From Eutreptiella sp. 'Long Island Sound 2002' (taxonomy: Eukaryota; Euglenozoa; Euglenophyceae; Eutreptiales; Eutreptiaceae), in the NCBI GenBank assembly GCA_964036045.1, contig OZ038382.1:3821789-3885788 (forward strand): a stretch of DNA of 64,000 nucleotides, read 5' to 3'. How positions within the stretch are numbered: the stretch's first letter is position 1; each line of letters opens with the position of its first letter. The position numbers and the translations under genes are program-made. The notes below the pieces were generated by a model. It saw nothing but the letters and a program-made list of their open reading frames with translations, searched no databases and was not told where the DNA came from. Shown piece after piece: positions 1 to 10,850 of this stretch.

Positions 1-252
1 TTTGTAAACCCAGTTGGAAAGAAAAAACCATATCTATCGGGCAGCGAAGGCTACGGCCGCTATTAGAACCGGACACTTCTGCCATTGAGTGGCTGTTGGA
101 AAAAAGCAAATCATTCCCCTGATCCCCTGAAAAATATGACGAAGGTTACCGATGTATAATCGACTGTCACAGGTGGCAGCCGTGAAAGGGAATGTAAATA
201 CCGGCGTGCCTGACCTGACCTGCCTGCTTTTTCATTTTCTTCCGTCGTTTGA

Positions 253-272
253 GTGCGCGAGGCCTCGCGCAC
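253..272. repeat. 20-bp perfect palindrome, copy 1
   Basis: GTGCGCGAGGCCTCGCGCAC equals its own reverse complement. The same 20-mer recurs at seven more places around the 653-codon gene in the tandem unit (one of them with a single mismatch). Confidence 0.95.
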
Positions 273-432
273 TGATTGTTTCCGTGGGACAATGTTCTAT
301 GCCTTGTTATATCTGACCAACATGGTGTCTACACACACATACACCCGAAAAATCAAATGTGTTTGTCCGTCTGGTACCGTACCGACAATTGTACGCGTTA
401 TTTCCATTCTGCAAATTCAATACATAACGTGA

Positions 433-462
433 CCTGAGTGCGCGAGGCCTCGCGCACTCAGG
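433..462. repeat. 30-bp perfect palindrome
   Basis: The 20-bp core at 438-457 is extended to 30 bp of perfect dyad symmetry by CCTGA on the left and TCAGG on the right. Confidence 0.95.
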
Positions 463-660
463 GTGCCTAAATTTGTATTTTATTTTCACTTTACAGTATA
501 TGTGTTTCCCCTAACATGGGAAGTCGAACAGTCCTACACTTCCAATGCTCCGTGGGCAACACAGTCCTACTTTTAATACCGTGTACCGAGCTGCGTATTT
601 CCGCAAACGCCAGTCCTTACGGGTGTTTGGGTTTTGTGATAAACTCTACTTTGAACATCT

Positions 661-686
661 TGAGTGCGCGAGGCCTCGCGCACTCA
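661..686. repeat. 26-bp perfect palindrome
   Basis: The same 20-bp core (664-683) is flanked by TGA and TCA, giving 26 bp of perfect symmetry. Confidence 0.95.
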
Positions 687-811
687 GAACGCCAGAGAAA
701 TGTAAAAACTGTCGCATTGAGGAGCGCGGAGTTGCACAACACTAAAAAAGCAATTTATTTCCCTACGTCTAAAATCACGTTCATCAAACATCCAAAAAAA
801 TAGTTTTTTTG

Positions 812-860
812 CCCTGTTGCGAACCGGTCTTTTTCTGCGCGTTCGGCGCGCAAAACAGGG
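812..860. repeat. Nested hairpin
   Basis: CCCTGTT (812-818) pairs with AACAGGG (854-860). Inside lies a second stem, TGCGCG (836-841) with CGCGCA (847-852), closing a TTCGG loop. It is present in both unit copies. The function is unknown. Confidence 0.6.
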
Positions 861-3178
861 TGCAGTTTGCGTGGGCTAAGTTCTATTATGGACACTAGAG
901 TATATTACATAGACTATACTGCAGTAGAAGCTTGCTGGTTACTTTAGTTTTCAGCTATCCTTTGTAAGGGAAAACCCCGCTAACTTGGACTGAACCGCGA
1001 CGCGCAGAGTTTTGAGATTTTCTCGAAATTTTTGGCAAATGAAACGTTGAGACGCTAGGAATGTCTTTTTCAGGTGTCTGTTTACCAGGTGAGCTATCTG
1101 TAATGTCGTCGAGTCGTCGATTTCGCAGTGTAATTTGGTCAAACTTTCAGACACTTAGAGGACCACTTTCTACCCCAACCCCACTAACTTGGACTGAGTT
1201 GTATGTAGACGCATTTGAAAAACTTTGTGCCACTGTTTGCGTTCGAAGTGGTGATTTTTGCATTGGACAGCTTGTAGCTGTCTAGTCATGTCCAAAACGT
1301 GGTTTGAGTTGTCTTTTGGTTGGTCCTGTGTTGTACTTGTTGGGGGTTTGTTCCCTTAAAGTGAAACCTTGGTCATTGGTCATGTACTCTGAGCATGCCA
1401 TGTCCTTGAGACATGATGGGTTGGATCTCGACATGTCTCATGTTTCGAGTTTAGAAGTTCGTTTTTGGGTGTTTGGCCACAGGGTGACGTACGTTTTATG
1501 GGTTTAACTGGCGGTTAGGGCCCCTTTCCATAGGTCACAAGTTCGTTGTTCGGCCGTTGGGGTGTTTGGACCAATTCTGCACATGTTGGTTGGGAGGGAG
1601 ATGTGCAATTGTGAAGATTGTTTGCTTTTGCCACCAAAATGTGGCTTGCATCTGCCTGCAAAAGGTAAGTCATGGTCATTCAACACGTTTCTAAGTGCTT
1701 TTGACGTTTACAACACAAGGCTGGCTTGGGGATGTGTTGTAATTATAGCATTTGTTGGTTGCCTATCATCAAGGGTGGCAAATTGGTGTGGTACAATGTT
1801 GTAGTGACCAACTTTTGCTCCAACGTTTGTTGCAAAACCACTAGAAGCAGAGAGAATACACATTATTTGTTGACATACGTTGCGGGTTGTGGAGTGGTCT
1901 CACAGCACTTGTGGTGCTTTAGTGCTTGGGTGGCACACTATGCGGCGGTGTTGGGGTGCTACAAACCACCTCTAGGGGTGTGCAACCTGCAGGGGAAAAC
2001 CTGCCTTGTTTCTTTTTCAAAACAGACTTTTTTGTGGCCTATGGTGCCGGAAGGGCAGTGCTTTGCACCCCAGTTTTGCTCTGTTTTTTGAAATTGTAAA
2101 TACCGCAGCAGTCCTTCGAGGAACCTCGCAGATGCGCAATGATTGTGTGTTTTGGGCGGGAGACCGCCATGCCTCAAAAAAAAAAAAAACCTCTAGGGGT
2201 GTCACTCCACGACCCCTCATAGAGTACAAGTTAGTGTCAACCTATATTGGTTACCATTGCACTTCAATATCTCTGCATAAAAGCTCACGGGGCTTCAAGC
2301 TCCAAGCTATCCTTTTCTTATGCACCCAAACACTTTTTATGGTAGGATATAGCTAGAGTTGGTACTCTAGGATGCCACTTTTCTACCCCCCCAGTCTTGT
2401 GGCAAGATGTACTCTTGTGGTAAGGTGTGATATGGTGTGTTCTTTTTGTGTTCAAGAGGTCTTTGTAGCACCAAAAGGCACCGGTGACCAAGGAAGGCTC
2501 ACACTAAGGCCCACACAAAAGTCCTTGGAGGTCTTGGAGTGGCACACTTTGGGAACAACAAACCACCTCAAAAAGTGGCCACTCCGAGCTACACCAACGA
2601 CTACAAACGAGTGCCAACCTTACTTGGTCACCATTTTTGTTTGATACCTTTCCTTGTTATGGAAAGGGGCGTCAATATGGAAAACAAGCTTTCCAAAGGT
2701 GCACACTATCCTTACTTTGTGTTGCCAAACACTTGTTGCCACCAAGAAGTAGCCATTCAAAAGAGGGTCACTTTTCTACCCCTCCACCCTTAGGCTAAGG
2801 TCTGACCATCCCTAGGGCCGTGACGGATAGGGTGTGTTCTTTTTTTGTTAAGAAGGTCTTCCGAACTCAAAAACGTTCCAAGGAAAACTCACCTTTGGGG
2901 CAAATTTTTGGCCCAAGCACCTCTTTGGCCCCTCCCTTCACCATTAGGCTCAATGATGGAAATGGGCCAATGATTGTGCACAATGTGACCGAAAGTGGTC
3001 AAGTTTGTAACTCAACCGAGGTGCCCGAGGGGCCCAGGGGCCGTCGACAACCTCGGCGCATGGCTGGGAAAAGCCAGCAGCCGCCGGCTTCGGCCGGTGG
3101 CTTTTTTTTTAAAAAAAATTTCTTCGGAGGGACCAAATCCATAAATAATATTTTCGGATGATGTTGCAGGCGAACCAA

Positions 3179-3259
3179 TGGCCCAATGGGTAAAGCCGGG
3201 TATATTATTCGTAGGAGGGAGCACTGCGGCGGTTCGAGTCCCGCCGTGTCCCCTTTTTT
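3179..3259 (+). ncRNA. tRNA-like Pol III cassette (A box, B box, T6)
   Basis: An A-box-like TGGCCCAATGGG (3179-3190) is followed about 40 nt later by a consensus B box GGTTCGAGTCC (3231-3241), then by TTTTTT at 3254-3259, a Pol III terminator. The T-arm side can fold (CGGCGG with CCGCCG), but I could not form an acceptor stem or a proper anticodon arm. It therefore looks like a tRNA-derived SINE head or tRNA pseudogene rather than a working tRNA. Confidence 0.4.
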
Positions 3260-3270
3260 CCGTTTGGGGG

Positions 3271-3316
3271 GACTGGCGCGCAGTCAGATTTCGGCGCGCA
3301 TCGGCGCGCGCCAGTC
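3271..3316. repeat. GC-rich inverted repeat after the tRNA-like cassette
   Basis: GACTGGCGCGC (3271-3281) and GCGCGCCAGTC (3306-3316) are perfect 11-bp inverted repeats with a 24-nt spacer that itself contains CGGCGCGC. The same structure is at about 9539-9584 in the second copy. Confidence 0.7.
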
Positions 3317-3366
3317 CAACAGGCGGGGTAATCTAAGTCGCGGGGTTTTCCCTTACTCGGTGACCC

Positions 3367-3897
3367 GTTGGTTGCATAAGCAGGTTGTTCCCTAGACCCC
3401 TTGGAAGCCACCCCACCCCCCAACACCCAAATAGTGTGAAAAACGCATAAAGAGGGGCTGAAACATGCTTCGCATGGGATATTTGATCATTTTGGATGGT
3501 CAAAGTATCAAAAAAATCAGTTTCGGAAATTTCCATTTTTGAGGTGCTGAGGCGGGAAAACCGCATAAGCAGGTTGCGCCCTAGACCCCTTGGGAGCCCC
3601 CCCTCCCCCTCCCAACACCCAAATAGGGTGAAAAACACATAAAAGGGGGCTAAAACATGCTTTACATAGGATATTTGATCATTTTGGATGGTCAAAGTAT
3701 CAAAAAAACCAGTTTCGGAAAATTTCCATTTTTGAGGTGCTGAGGCGGGAAAACTGCATAAGCAGGTTGCGCCCTAGACCCCTTGGGACCCCCCCCCCCC
3801 CCACACCCAAATAGGGTGAAAAACACATAAAAGGGGGCTAAAACATGCTTTACATAGCATATTTCATCATTGTAAGTGGTCACAATATAAAAAAAAG
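3367..3897. repeat. ~192-bp tandem repeat, about 2.7 copies
   Basis: The landmarks 'gcataagcaggttg' then 'ccctagaccccttgg' recur at about 3373, 3563 and 3757, giving a period near 192 bp. The third copy is cut at the unit junction (about 3889-3902). In the downstream copy the same repeat continues past the corresponding point, so the duplication breakpoint lies inside it. Related sequence occurs again at about 47,700-48,000. Confidence 0.8.
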
Positions 3898-3964
3898 GTT
3901 TTCGCACATCTGTTCCACAACTATCTGTGTTGTGACTTAAACTAAGGCACTTAGCGAACTACTC

Positions 3965-3986
3965 AGTGCGCGAGGCCTCGCGCACT
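3965..3986. repeat. 22-bp palindrome 3' of the 653-codon gene
   Basis: The 20-bp palindromic core plus one flanking pair, about 70-90 bp beyond the stop codon at 4055. Confidence 0.95.
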
Positions 3987-4021
3987 CACATCGCATTACA
4001 TACCTGTTTTTCGAAACGTTT

Positions 4022-4043
4022 AGTGCGTGAGGCCTCGCGCACT
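4022..4043. repeat. 22-bp palindrome with one mismatch, next to the stop codon
   Basis: The same core with a single C-to-T change in the left arm, ending 12 bp from the stop codon of the minus-strand gene. It could act as a 3' hairpin in the transcript or as a protein-binding site. Confidence 0.9.
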
Positions 4044-4054
4044 GCGGGCGTCTG

Positions 4055-6016
4055 TTACCGCAAGCGTTGCCGCACGTTGCGTGTTGCTGCTTCCTGTCTG
4101 TCGGCATCCATATCTCTTCTCCGCCCCACAACAGCATCCAGTTTCCGTTTCAGTTGGTTGGTGGGATTTGTTTTCTGGTCAATGAGGGCATCCAGTATGC
4201 TGTGACCAAGTAGCTGGTAGTGGTCGTAACCAAGGGGTTGTGTAGGTGAGGGTGGAAATCTCGGTAACCTCCGCGGCCATGAAGTTGCAACGGTGCTGAC
4301 TCTGGCCGACTCCCATTCCACATACGCCATGCAAATTCGGTCTGTCGCCAAAAATCTTGTCAGTCGTTGTCGCATGCTGTGTACCAGGTTCTTGGGAACG
4401 TTTTGCAACCCCACGCGTTTGCCACCAGGACCAACCTTTAGTAACAAGTAATGGTTTTCGACCTCCTCAACAGTAACGGAACCCGTGTTTCTCGCCTTGT
4501 CCCGCACCAACTTGCTCAACATCACTTCTCCAAACTCCTCTGAGTGTGCCTGACCGGGCAGGTCCTGGTGCGACTTGCTGTTGTACAGCAATGTGCACAT
4601 GATTGTGCGTTCGTACTTCAGTACGGTGTCACACGGTCCTCGACGCAGCCTCCTCAACAGACACAAACTCAACTGCAACACCTCCTGGGCTCGTGACCCT
4701 GTACCGTTGTTTTCCCCTGACCAGTTGCATTCCCGTACCACGTGGCCCAAGTACAACAACAACGGGCACCATTCCGACAACAAATGCAAGACTGCGTTTG
4801 CCACTGCTGCCCTGTTGGCATGCGCAGTGTCACGACCACTGATCGCGGTTGCAGCTTGTGCCTGGCGCCGATACGGGCGTAGTATTCGGGGGGTGGCAAG
4901 CATCAGCGCAGCAATAGTTTTTTCCATAACTATCAGTTTGGGGTATGATAGTATGGTGGAACCAGGTCGTAGCAGACCTTTCCGTAGGTAGGTTACAATG
5001 GGCCAGAACACCTGAAAAGTATGAGTAACAACGAACTTGTAGGCATGCCAGACACCGTAAACTACAGGCACGTAACGCAGGTACGCACGCATGTTGCATC
5101 GTTGGTTCTTGGCACTGTACAACAACTTTAGTATCCTGTAGTGTATGTTTTCGTCAACCAACAGCGGTAAAACTCTGTTTGTCTGTTGTGCTACGTCCTT
5201 TGCAAAGTGTAACAAGTTTAACAGACCAACACCACCAGTTACCTTTTCTTTTGACAGGGCAAACGGGCGCCACACCGGTGCCTGCACGGTCGTTGCATCC
5301 CTCCTCACATCCAACGGTGCTCTCACGTTTCCGGTGTCTGGTGTACACCCATCTGCATACCCCATGTCACGCAAACTCTGGGGGATTCTTCGTTCACGTT
5401 GTTGCAGAGCCCTTGCCAGTGTCGTTATCCGCACCGCCAGGTCCTCAACGGCTGGATGTCCTGCCCAATACGTGGGCCTCTGATTCAGTTGAAGTACTGC
5501 CATTGCAGTACAATTTTGTGACCGGTCACTTTCGTCTGGGTGTGTCGTGTATTGTGCCCGGTACCAGTTGTCTATCCACAGCACGCAACACGACGAAAGC
5601 ACCAGTGACCACGTTGCTTTAAGTGCTGCTGCTGCCTGTTCGTCCACTGTATCTGCGGCAGCGTCTGCTTGCCCAAGTCGTACTTTTGTTCGTCTTTCTG
5701 TTTGTGTTAGGTACCCTGTTTTGTTTCCTGGTTTTTTCCTGTTTGGTACTGCCCGTTGACGCATCAACAGGTACAGATTCCAGCCCTCCTGTCGCAAAAT
5801 GCGCACCCAGCGCTTGTCGTCCTGCCTTTTAGCTGCTGGTAAACTGTGGCGCGTTCTTTTGTTGAACCTGAGTCGCTGTGCAAATGTTAACACCAGTTGC
5901 GCCGCCAGGTCGTTTCGTTTGAGTCCTTTCCACAGGTCGTCCGCTGTTTGGTATGCTGGTTCTGCCGCGCATGCCTCTCGTAGTACTGCTGCTCCTTTGC
6001 TTACTTCTGCTATCAT
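4055..6016 (-). CDS. Unrecognised 653-aa protein of the tandem unit, possibly transposase-like
   Basis: Intronless open frame of 653 codons. The start at 6016 is the first Met after an in-frame TGA just upstream. The protein is basic, especially at both ends. The first ~130 residues are Lys/Arg-rich and the C-terminus ends in a run like RRRDMDADRQEAATRNVRQR, so nucleic-acid binding is plausible. Near residues 275-345 is a compact conserved-looking block with LVDENIHYRILKLLYSA, then a segment with GVWHAYK. Acidic and aromatic residues there could be catalytic, but I cannot assign a DDE or recombinase family. It lies inside a repeated unit bracketed by palindromes, which suggests a mobile-element gene. 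I did not recognise the family. A host gene caught in a segmental duplication is the alternative. Confidence 0.75.
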   Translation of the reverse strand: MIAEVSKGAAVLREACAAEPAYQTADDLWKGLKRNDLAAQLVLTFAQRLRFNKRTRHSLPAAKRQDDKRWVRILRQEGWNLYLLMRQRAVPNRKKPGNKTGYLTQTERRTKVRLGQADAAADTVDEQAAAALKATWSLVLSSCCVLWIDNWYRAQYTTHPDESDRSQNCTAMAVLQLNQRPTYWAGHPAVEDLAVRITTLARALQQRERRIPQSLRDMGYADGCTPDTGNVRAPLDVRRDATTVQAPVWRPFALSKEKVTGGVGLLNLLHFAKDVAQQTNRVLPLLVDENIHYRILKLLYSAKNQRCNMRAYLRYVPVVYGVWHAYKFVVTHTFQVFWPIVTYLRKGLLRPGSTILSYPKLIVMEKTIAALMLATPRILRPYRRQAQAATAISGRDTAHANRAAVANAVLHLLSEWCPLLLYLGHVVRECNWSGENNGTGSRAQEVLQLSLCLLRRLRRGPCDTVLKYERTIMCTLLYNSKSHQDLPGQAHSEEFGEVMLSKLVRDKARNTGSVTVEEVENHYLLLKVGPGGKRVGLQNVPKNLVHSMRQRLTRFLATDRICMAYVEWESARVSTVATSWPRRLPRFPPSPTQPLGYDHYQLLGHSILDALIDQKTNPTNQLKRKLDAVVGRRRDMDADRQEAATRNVRQRLR

Positions 6017-6520
6017 CTGATGCGTTACGGATTTTCTGCCTCAAAGTGGCATTTTGCGTCTTTCTCTGTGGAATTAGATTTACGCACATATTTTGGCTAT
6101 CGTTTCGCACAGCGATCTTTAAAAACAATGTGTTTCAAAACATCTGGCCTTTTCCTGTCGTCATTTCTGGTGCGCGTGCTGCCGCAGATTGTATTTGGTG
6201 TCTGCGTGCGCTCCGTTCCCAGTAACCGAAAACCGTTTTCGCAACCACAATTTCCTATTCTGTTTCCTTTTGTAAACCCAGTTGGAAAGAAAAAACCATA
6301 TCTATCGGGCAGCGAAGGCTACGGCCGCTATTAGAACCGGACACTTCTGCCATTGAGTGGCTGTTGGAAAAAAGCAAATCATTCCCCTGATCCCCTGAAA
6401 AATATGACGAAGGTTACCGATGTATAATCGACTGTCACAGGTGGCAGCCGTGAAAGGGAATGTAAATACCGGCGTGCCTGACCTGACCTGCCTGCTTTTT
6501 CATTTTCTTCCGTCGTTTGA

Positions 6521-6540
6521 GTGCGCGAGGCCTCGCGCAC
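6521..6540. repeat. 20-bp palindrome, second unit
   Basis: Exact counterpart of 253-272, about 500 bp upstream of the 653-codon gene's start. Confidence 0.95.
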
Positions 6541-6700
6541 TGATTGTTTCCGTGGGACAATGTTCTATGCCTTGTTATATCTGACCAACATGGTGTCTAC
6601 ACACACATACACCCGAAAAATCAAATGTGTTTGTCCGTCTGGTACCGTACCTAGAATTGTACGCGTTATTTCCATTCTGCAAATTCAATACATAACGTGA

Positions 6701-6730
6701 CCTGAGTGCGCGAGGCCTCGCGCACTCAGG
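6701..6730. repeat. 30-bp palindrome, second unit
   Basis: Exact counterpart of 433-462; fully conserved although nearby bases differ between the copies. Confidence 0.95.
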
Positions 6731-6928
6731 GTGCCTAAATTTGTATTTTATTTTCACTTTACAGTATATGTGTTTCCCCTAACATGGGAAGTCGAACAGT
6801 CCTACACTTCCAATGCTCCGTGGGCAACACAGTCCTACTTTTAATACCGTGTACCGAGCTGCGTATTTCCGCAAACGCCAGTCCTTACGGGTGTTTGGGT
6901 TTTGTGATAAACTCTACTTTGAACATCT

Positions 6929-6954
6929 TGAGTGCGCGAGGCCTCGCGCACTCA
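6929..6954. repeat. 26-bp palindrome, second unit
   Basis: Exact counterpart of 661-686. Confidence 0.95.
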
Positions 6955-9446
6955 GAACGCCAGAGAAATGTAAAAAACGTCGCATTGAGGAGCGCGGAGT
7001 TGCACAACACTAAAGAAGCAATTTATTTCCCTACGTCTAAAATCACGTTCATCAAACATCCAAAAAAATAGTTTTTTTGCCCTGTTGCGAACCGGTCTTT
7101 TTCTGCGCGTTCGGCGCGCAAAACAGGGTGCAGTTTGCGTGGGCTAAGTTCTATTATGGACACTAGAGTATATGACATAGACTATACTGCAGTAGAAGCT
7201 TGCTGGTTACTTTAGTTTTCAGCTATCCTTTGTAAGGGAAAACCCCGCTAACTTGGACTGAACCGCGACGCGCAGAGTTTTGAGATTTTCTCGAAATTTT
7301 TGGCAAATGAAACGTTGAGACGCTAGGAATGTCTTTTTCAGGTGTCTGTTTACCAGGTGAGCTATCTGTAATGTCGTCGAGTCGTCGATTTCGCAGTGTA
7401 ATTTGGTCAAACTTTCAGACACTTAGAGGACCACTTTTTACCCCAACCCCACTAACTTGGACTGAGTTGTATGTAGACGCATTTGAATAACTTTGTGCCA
7501 CTGTTTGCGTTCGAAGTGGTGATTTTTGCATTGGACAGCTTGTAGCTGTCCAGTCATGTCCAAAACGTGGTTTGAGTTGTCTTTTGGTTGGTCCTGTGTT
7601 GTACTTGTTGGGGGTTTGTTCCCTTAAAGTGAAACCTTGGTCATTGGTCATGTACTCTGAGCATGCCATGTCCTTGAGACATGATGGGTTGGATCTCGAC
7701 ATGTCTCATGTTTCGAGTTTAGAAGTTCGTTTTTGGGTGTTTGGCCACAGGGTGACGTACGTTTTATGGGTTTAACTGGCGGTTAGGGCCCCTTTCCATA
7801 GGTCACAAGTTCGTTGTTCGGCCGTTGGGGTGTTTGGACCAATTCTGCACATGTTGGTTGGGAGGGAGATGTGCAATTGTGAAGATTGTTTGCTTTTGCC
7901 ACCAAAATGTGGCTTGCATCTGCCTGCAAAAGGTAAGTCATGGTCATTCAACACGTTTCTAAGTGCTTTTGACGTTTACAACACAAGGCTGGCTTGGGGA
8001 TGTGTTGTAATTATAGCATTTGTTGGTTGCCTATCATCAAGGGTGGCAAATTGGTGTGGTACAATGTTGTAGTGACCAACTTTTGCTCCAACTTTTGTTG
8101 CAAAAGCACTAGAAGCAGAGAGAATACACATTATTTGTTGACATACGTTGTGGGTTGTGGAGTGGTCTCACAGCACTTGTGGTGCTTTAGTGCTTGGGTG
8201 GCACACTATGCGGCGGTGTTGGGGTGCTACAAACCACCTCTAGGGGTGTGCAACCTGCAGGGGAAAACCTGCCTTGTTTTTTTTTTCAAAACAGACTTTT
8301 TTGTGGCCTATGGTGCCGGAAGGGCAGTGCTTTGCACCCCAGTTTTGCTCTGTTTTTTGAAATTGTAAATACCGCAGCAGTCCTTCGAGGAACCTCGCAG
8401 ATGCGCAATGATTGTGTGTTTTGGGCGGGAGACCGCCATGCCTCAAAAAAAAAAAACCACCTCTAGGGGTGTCACTCCACGACCCCTCATAGAGTACAAG
8501 TTAGTGTCAACCTATATTGGTTACCATTGCACTTCAATATCTCTGCATAAAAGCTCACGGGGCTTCAAGCTCCAAGCTATCCTTTTCTTATGCACCCAAA
8601 CACTTTTTATGGTAGGATATAGCTAGAGTTGGTACTCTAGGGTGCCACTTTTCTACCCCCCCAGTCTTGTGGTAAGATGTACTCTTGTGGTAAGGTGTGA
8701 TATGGTGTGTTCTTTTTGTGTTCAAGAGGTCTTTGTAGCACCAAAAGGCACCGGTGACCAAGGAAGGCTCACACTAAGGCCCACACAAAAGTCCTTGGAG
8801 GTCTTGGAGTGGCACACTTTGGGAACAACAAACCACCTCAAAAAGTGGCCACTCCGAGCTACACCAACGACTACAAACGAGTGCCAACCTTACTTGGTCA
8901 CCATTTTTGTTTGATACCTTTCCTTGTTATGGAAAGGGGCGTCAATATGGAAAACAAGCTTTCCAAAGGTGCACACTATCCTTACTTTGTGTTGCCAAAC
9001 ACTTGTTGCCACCAAGAAGTAGCCATTCAAAAGAGGGTCACTTTTCTACCCCTCCACCCTTAGGCTAAGGTCTGACCATCCCTAGGGCCGTGACGGATAG
9101 GGTGTGTTCTTTTTTTGTTAAGAAGGTCTTCCGAACTCAAAAACGTTCCAAGGAAAACTCACCTTTGGGGCAAATTTTTGGCCCAAGCACCTCTTTGGCC
9201 CCTCCCTTCACCATTAGGCTCAATGATGGAAATGGGCCAATGATTGTGCACAATGTGACCGAAAGTGGTCAAGTTTGTAACTCAACCGAGGTGCCCGAGG
9301 GGCCCAGGGGCCGTCGACAACCTCGGCGCATGGCTGGGAAAAGCCAGCAGCCGCCGGCTTCGGCCGGTGGCTTTTTTTTTTAAAAAAATTTCTTCGGAGG
9401 GACCAAATCCATAAATAATATTTTCGGATGATGTTGCAGGCGAACC

Positions 9447-9527
9447 AATGGCCCAATGGGTAAAGCCGGGTATATTATTCGTAGGAGGGAGCACTGCGGC
9501 GGTTCGAGTCCCGCCGTGTCCCCTTTT
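9447..9527 (+). ncRNA. tRNA-like Pol III cassette, second copy
   Basis: Identical A box (9447-9458), B box (9499-9509) and T6 (9522-9527) to the cassette at 3179-3259. Confidence 0.4.
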
Positions 9528-9636
9528 TTCCGTTTGGGAGGACTGGCGCGCAGTCAGATTTCGGCGCGCATCGGCGCGCGCCAGTCCAACAGGCGGGGTA
9601 ATCTAAGTCGCGGGGTTTTTCCTTACTCGGTGACCC

Positions 9637-10200
9637 GTTGGTTGCATAAGCAGGTTGTTCCCTAGACCCCTTGGAAGCCACCCCACCCCCCAACACCCAA
9701 AATAGTGTGAAAAACGCATAAAGAGGGGCTAAAACATGCTTCGCATGGGATATTTGATCATTTTGGATGGTCAAAGTATCAAAAAAATCAGTTTCGGAAA
9801 TTTCCATTTTTGAGGTGCTGAGGCGGGAAAACCGCATAAGCAGGTTGCGCCCTAGACCCCTTGGGAGCCCCCCCTCCCCCTCCCAACACCCAAATAGGGT
9901 GAAAAACACATAAAAGGGGGCTAAAACATGCTTTACATAGGATATTTGATCATTTTGGATGGTCAAAGTATCAAAAAAACCAGTTTCGGAAAATTTCCAT
10001 TTTTGAGGTGCTGAGGCGGGAAAACTGCATAAGCAGGTTGCGCCCTAGACCCCTTGGGACCCCCCCCCCCCCACACCCAAATAGGGTGAAAAACACATAA
10101 AAGGGGGCTAAAACATGCTTTACATAGCATATTTCATCATTGTAAGTGGTCACAATATCAAAAAAATGTTTTGCAAAATTTTTCATTTTTGACTTGTAGA
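9637..10200. repeat. ~192-bp tandem repeat, second copy, uninterrupted right end
   Basis: The same repeat as 3367-3897. Here the last copy continues beyond 10,160 into 'cattttgacttgtagagggtgg...', showing the undisturbed repeat where the upstream copy is cut. Confidence 0.75.
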
Positions 10201-10229
10201 GGGTGGAAAACTGCCGAAGCAGTTTGTGC

Positions 10230-10850
10230 TCACACCAAATGCCATTGAACCACCTACAAACAGCAATTTTGAAGTTTTTGGGGGGCCCATGGCACGGGCT
10301 ACTTAGGCCTAGCGGCCACAACGTGGGTCCCCCTGGGTGCTCAAGTACCCGTATTGTCACTAAATCATCACCCAAACCCATCCCACGGGCAACAAAAGGG
10401 TTTCGGAAAAAGGCGAATTTCGGAAATCTTGCAGGTGTCAATAAACAGCCTACACAACGGCAATTTCGGGGCTTTTGGAGGGGCCATGGCTCGGGCTATA
10501 TGGGCTTGGCAGCCACTATGTGGGTCCCCATGGGTGCTCAAGTACCCGTATTGTCACTAAATCATCACCCAAACCCATCCTAGGGGCGAAAGAAGGGTTT
10601 CGGAAAAAGGCGAATTTTCGGAAATCTTGCAGGTGTCACTAAACAGCCGACACAACGGCAAATTTCGGGGCTTTTAAAGGGGCCATGGCTCGGGCTATAT
10701 GGGCTTGGCAGCCACTACGTGGGTCCCCATGGGTGCTCAAGCACCCGTATTGTCACTAAATCATCACCCAAACCCATCCCAGGGGCGACAGAAGGGTTTC
10801 GGAAAAAGTCGAATTTTTGGAAATCTTGCAGGTGTCACTAAACATCCTTA
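10230..10850. repeat. ~200-bp tandem repeat, three copies
   Basis: The landmarks 'ggccatggc(t/a)cgggct' and 'gtattgtcactaaatcatcaccc' recur at about 10,285, 10,483 and 10,683. The copies are about 85-95% alike. No coding potential is visible. Confidence 0.8.

Larger units (their letters stand above)
1..3897. repeat. Partial upstream copy of the 6.27-kb tandem unit
   Basis: Base 1 corresponds to base 6269, and the two segments stay co-linear to about 3897/10160 with only scattered substitutions and small indels (for example around 383, 709, 741, 1278, 1840 and 2175). This is the downstream 3.9 kb of a unit whose start lies before the window. It has no long open frame. It carries three palindromes, a hairpin, a tRNA-like cassette and a ~192-bp tandem array, described separately. 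At about 3889-3902 it breaks off inside the 192-bp repeat and joins the next unit. Confidence 0.9.
3898..10160. mobile_element. Complete copy of the 6.27-kb tandem unit
   Basis: Head-to-tail repeat unit: minus-strand gene (4055-6016), its upstream region with three palindromes (6521-6954), 2.3 kb of non-coding sequence, tRNA-like cassette, then the 192-bp repeat array. The left boundary is the novel junction at about 3889-3902. The right boundary is where similarity to the first copy stops near 10,160 and the 192-bp repeat runs on into flanking DNA. I see no terminal inverted repeats or target-site duplication, so a simple tandem duplication is as likely as element-driven integration. Confidence 0.7.

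Noticed and set aside
253-6954. Rho-independent terminators at the palindromes
   Set aside because: No T-run follows, the host appears eukaryotic, and palindromes occur on both sides of the gene.
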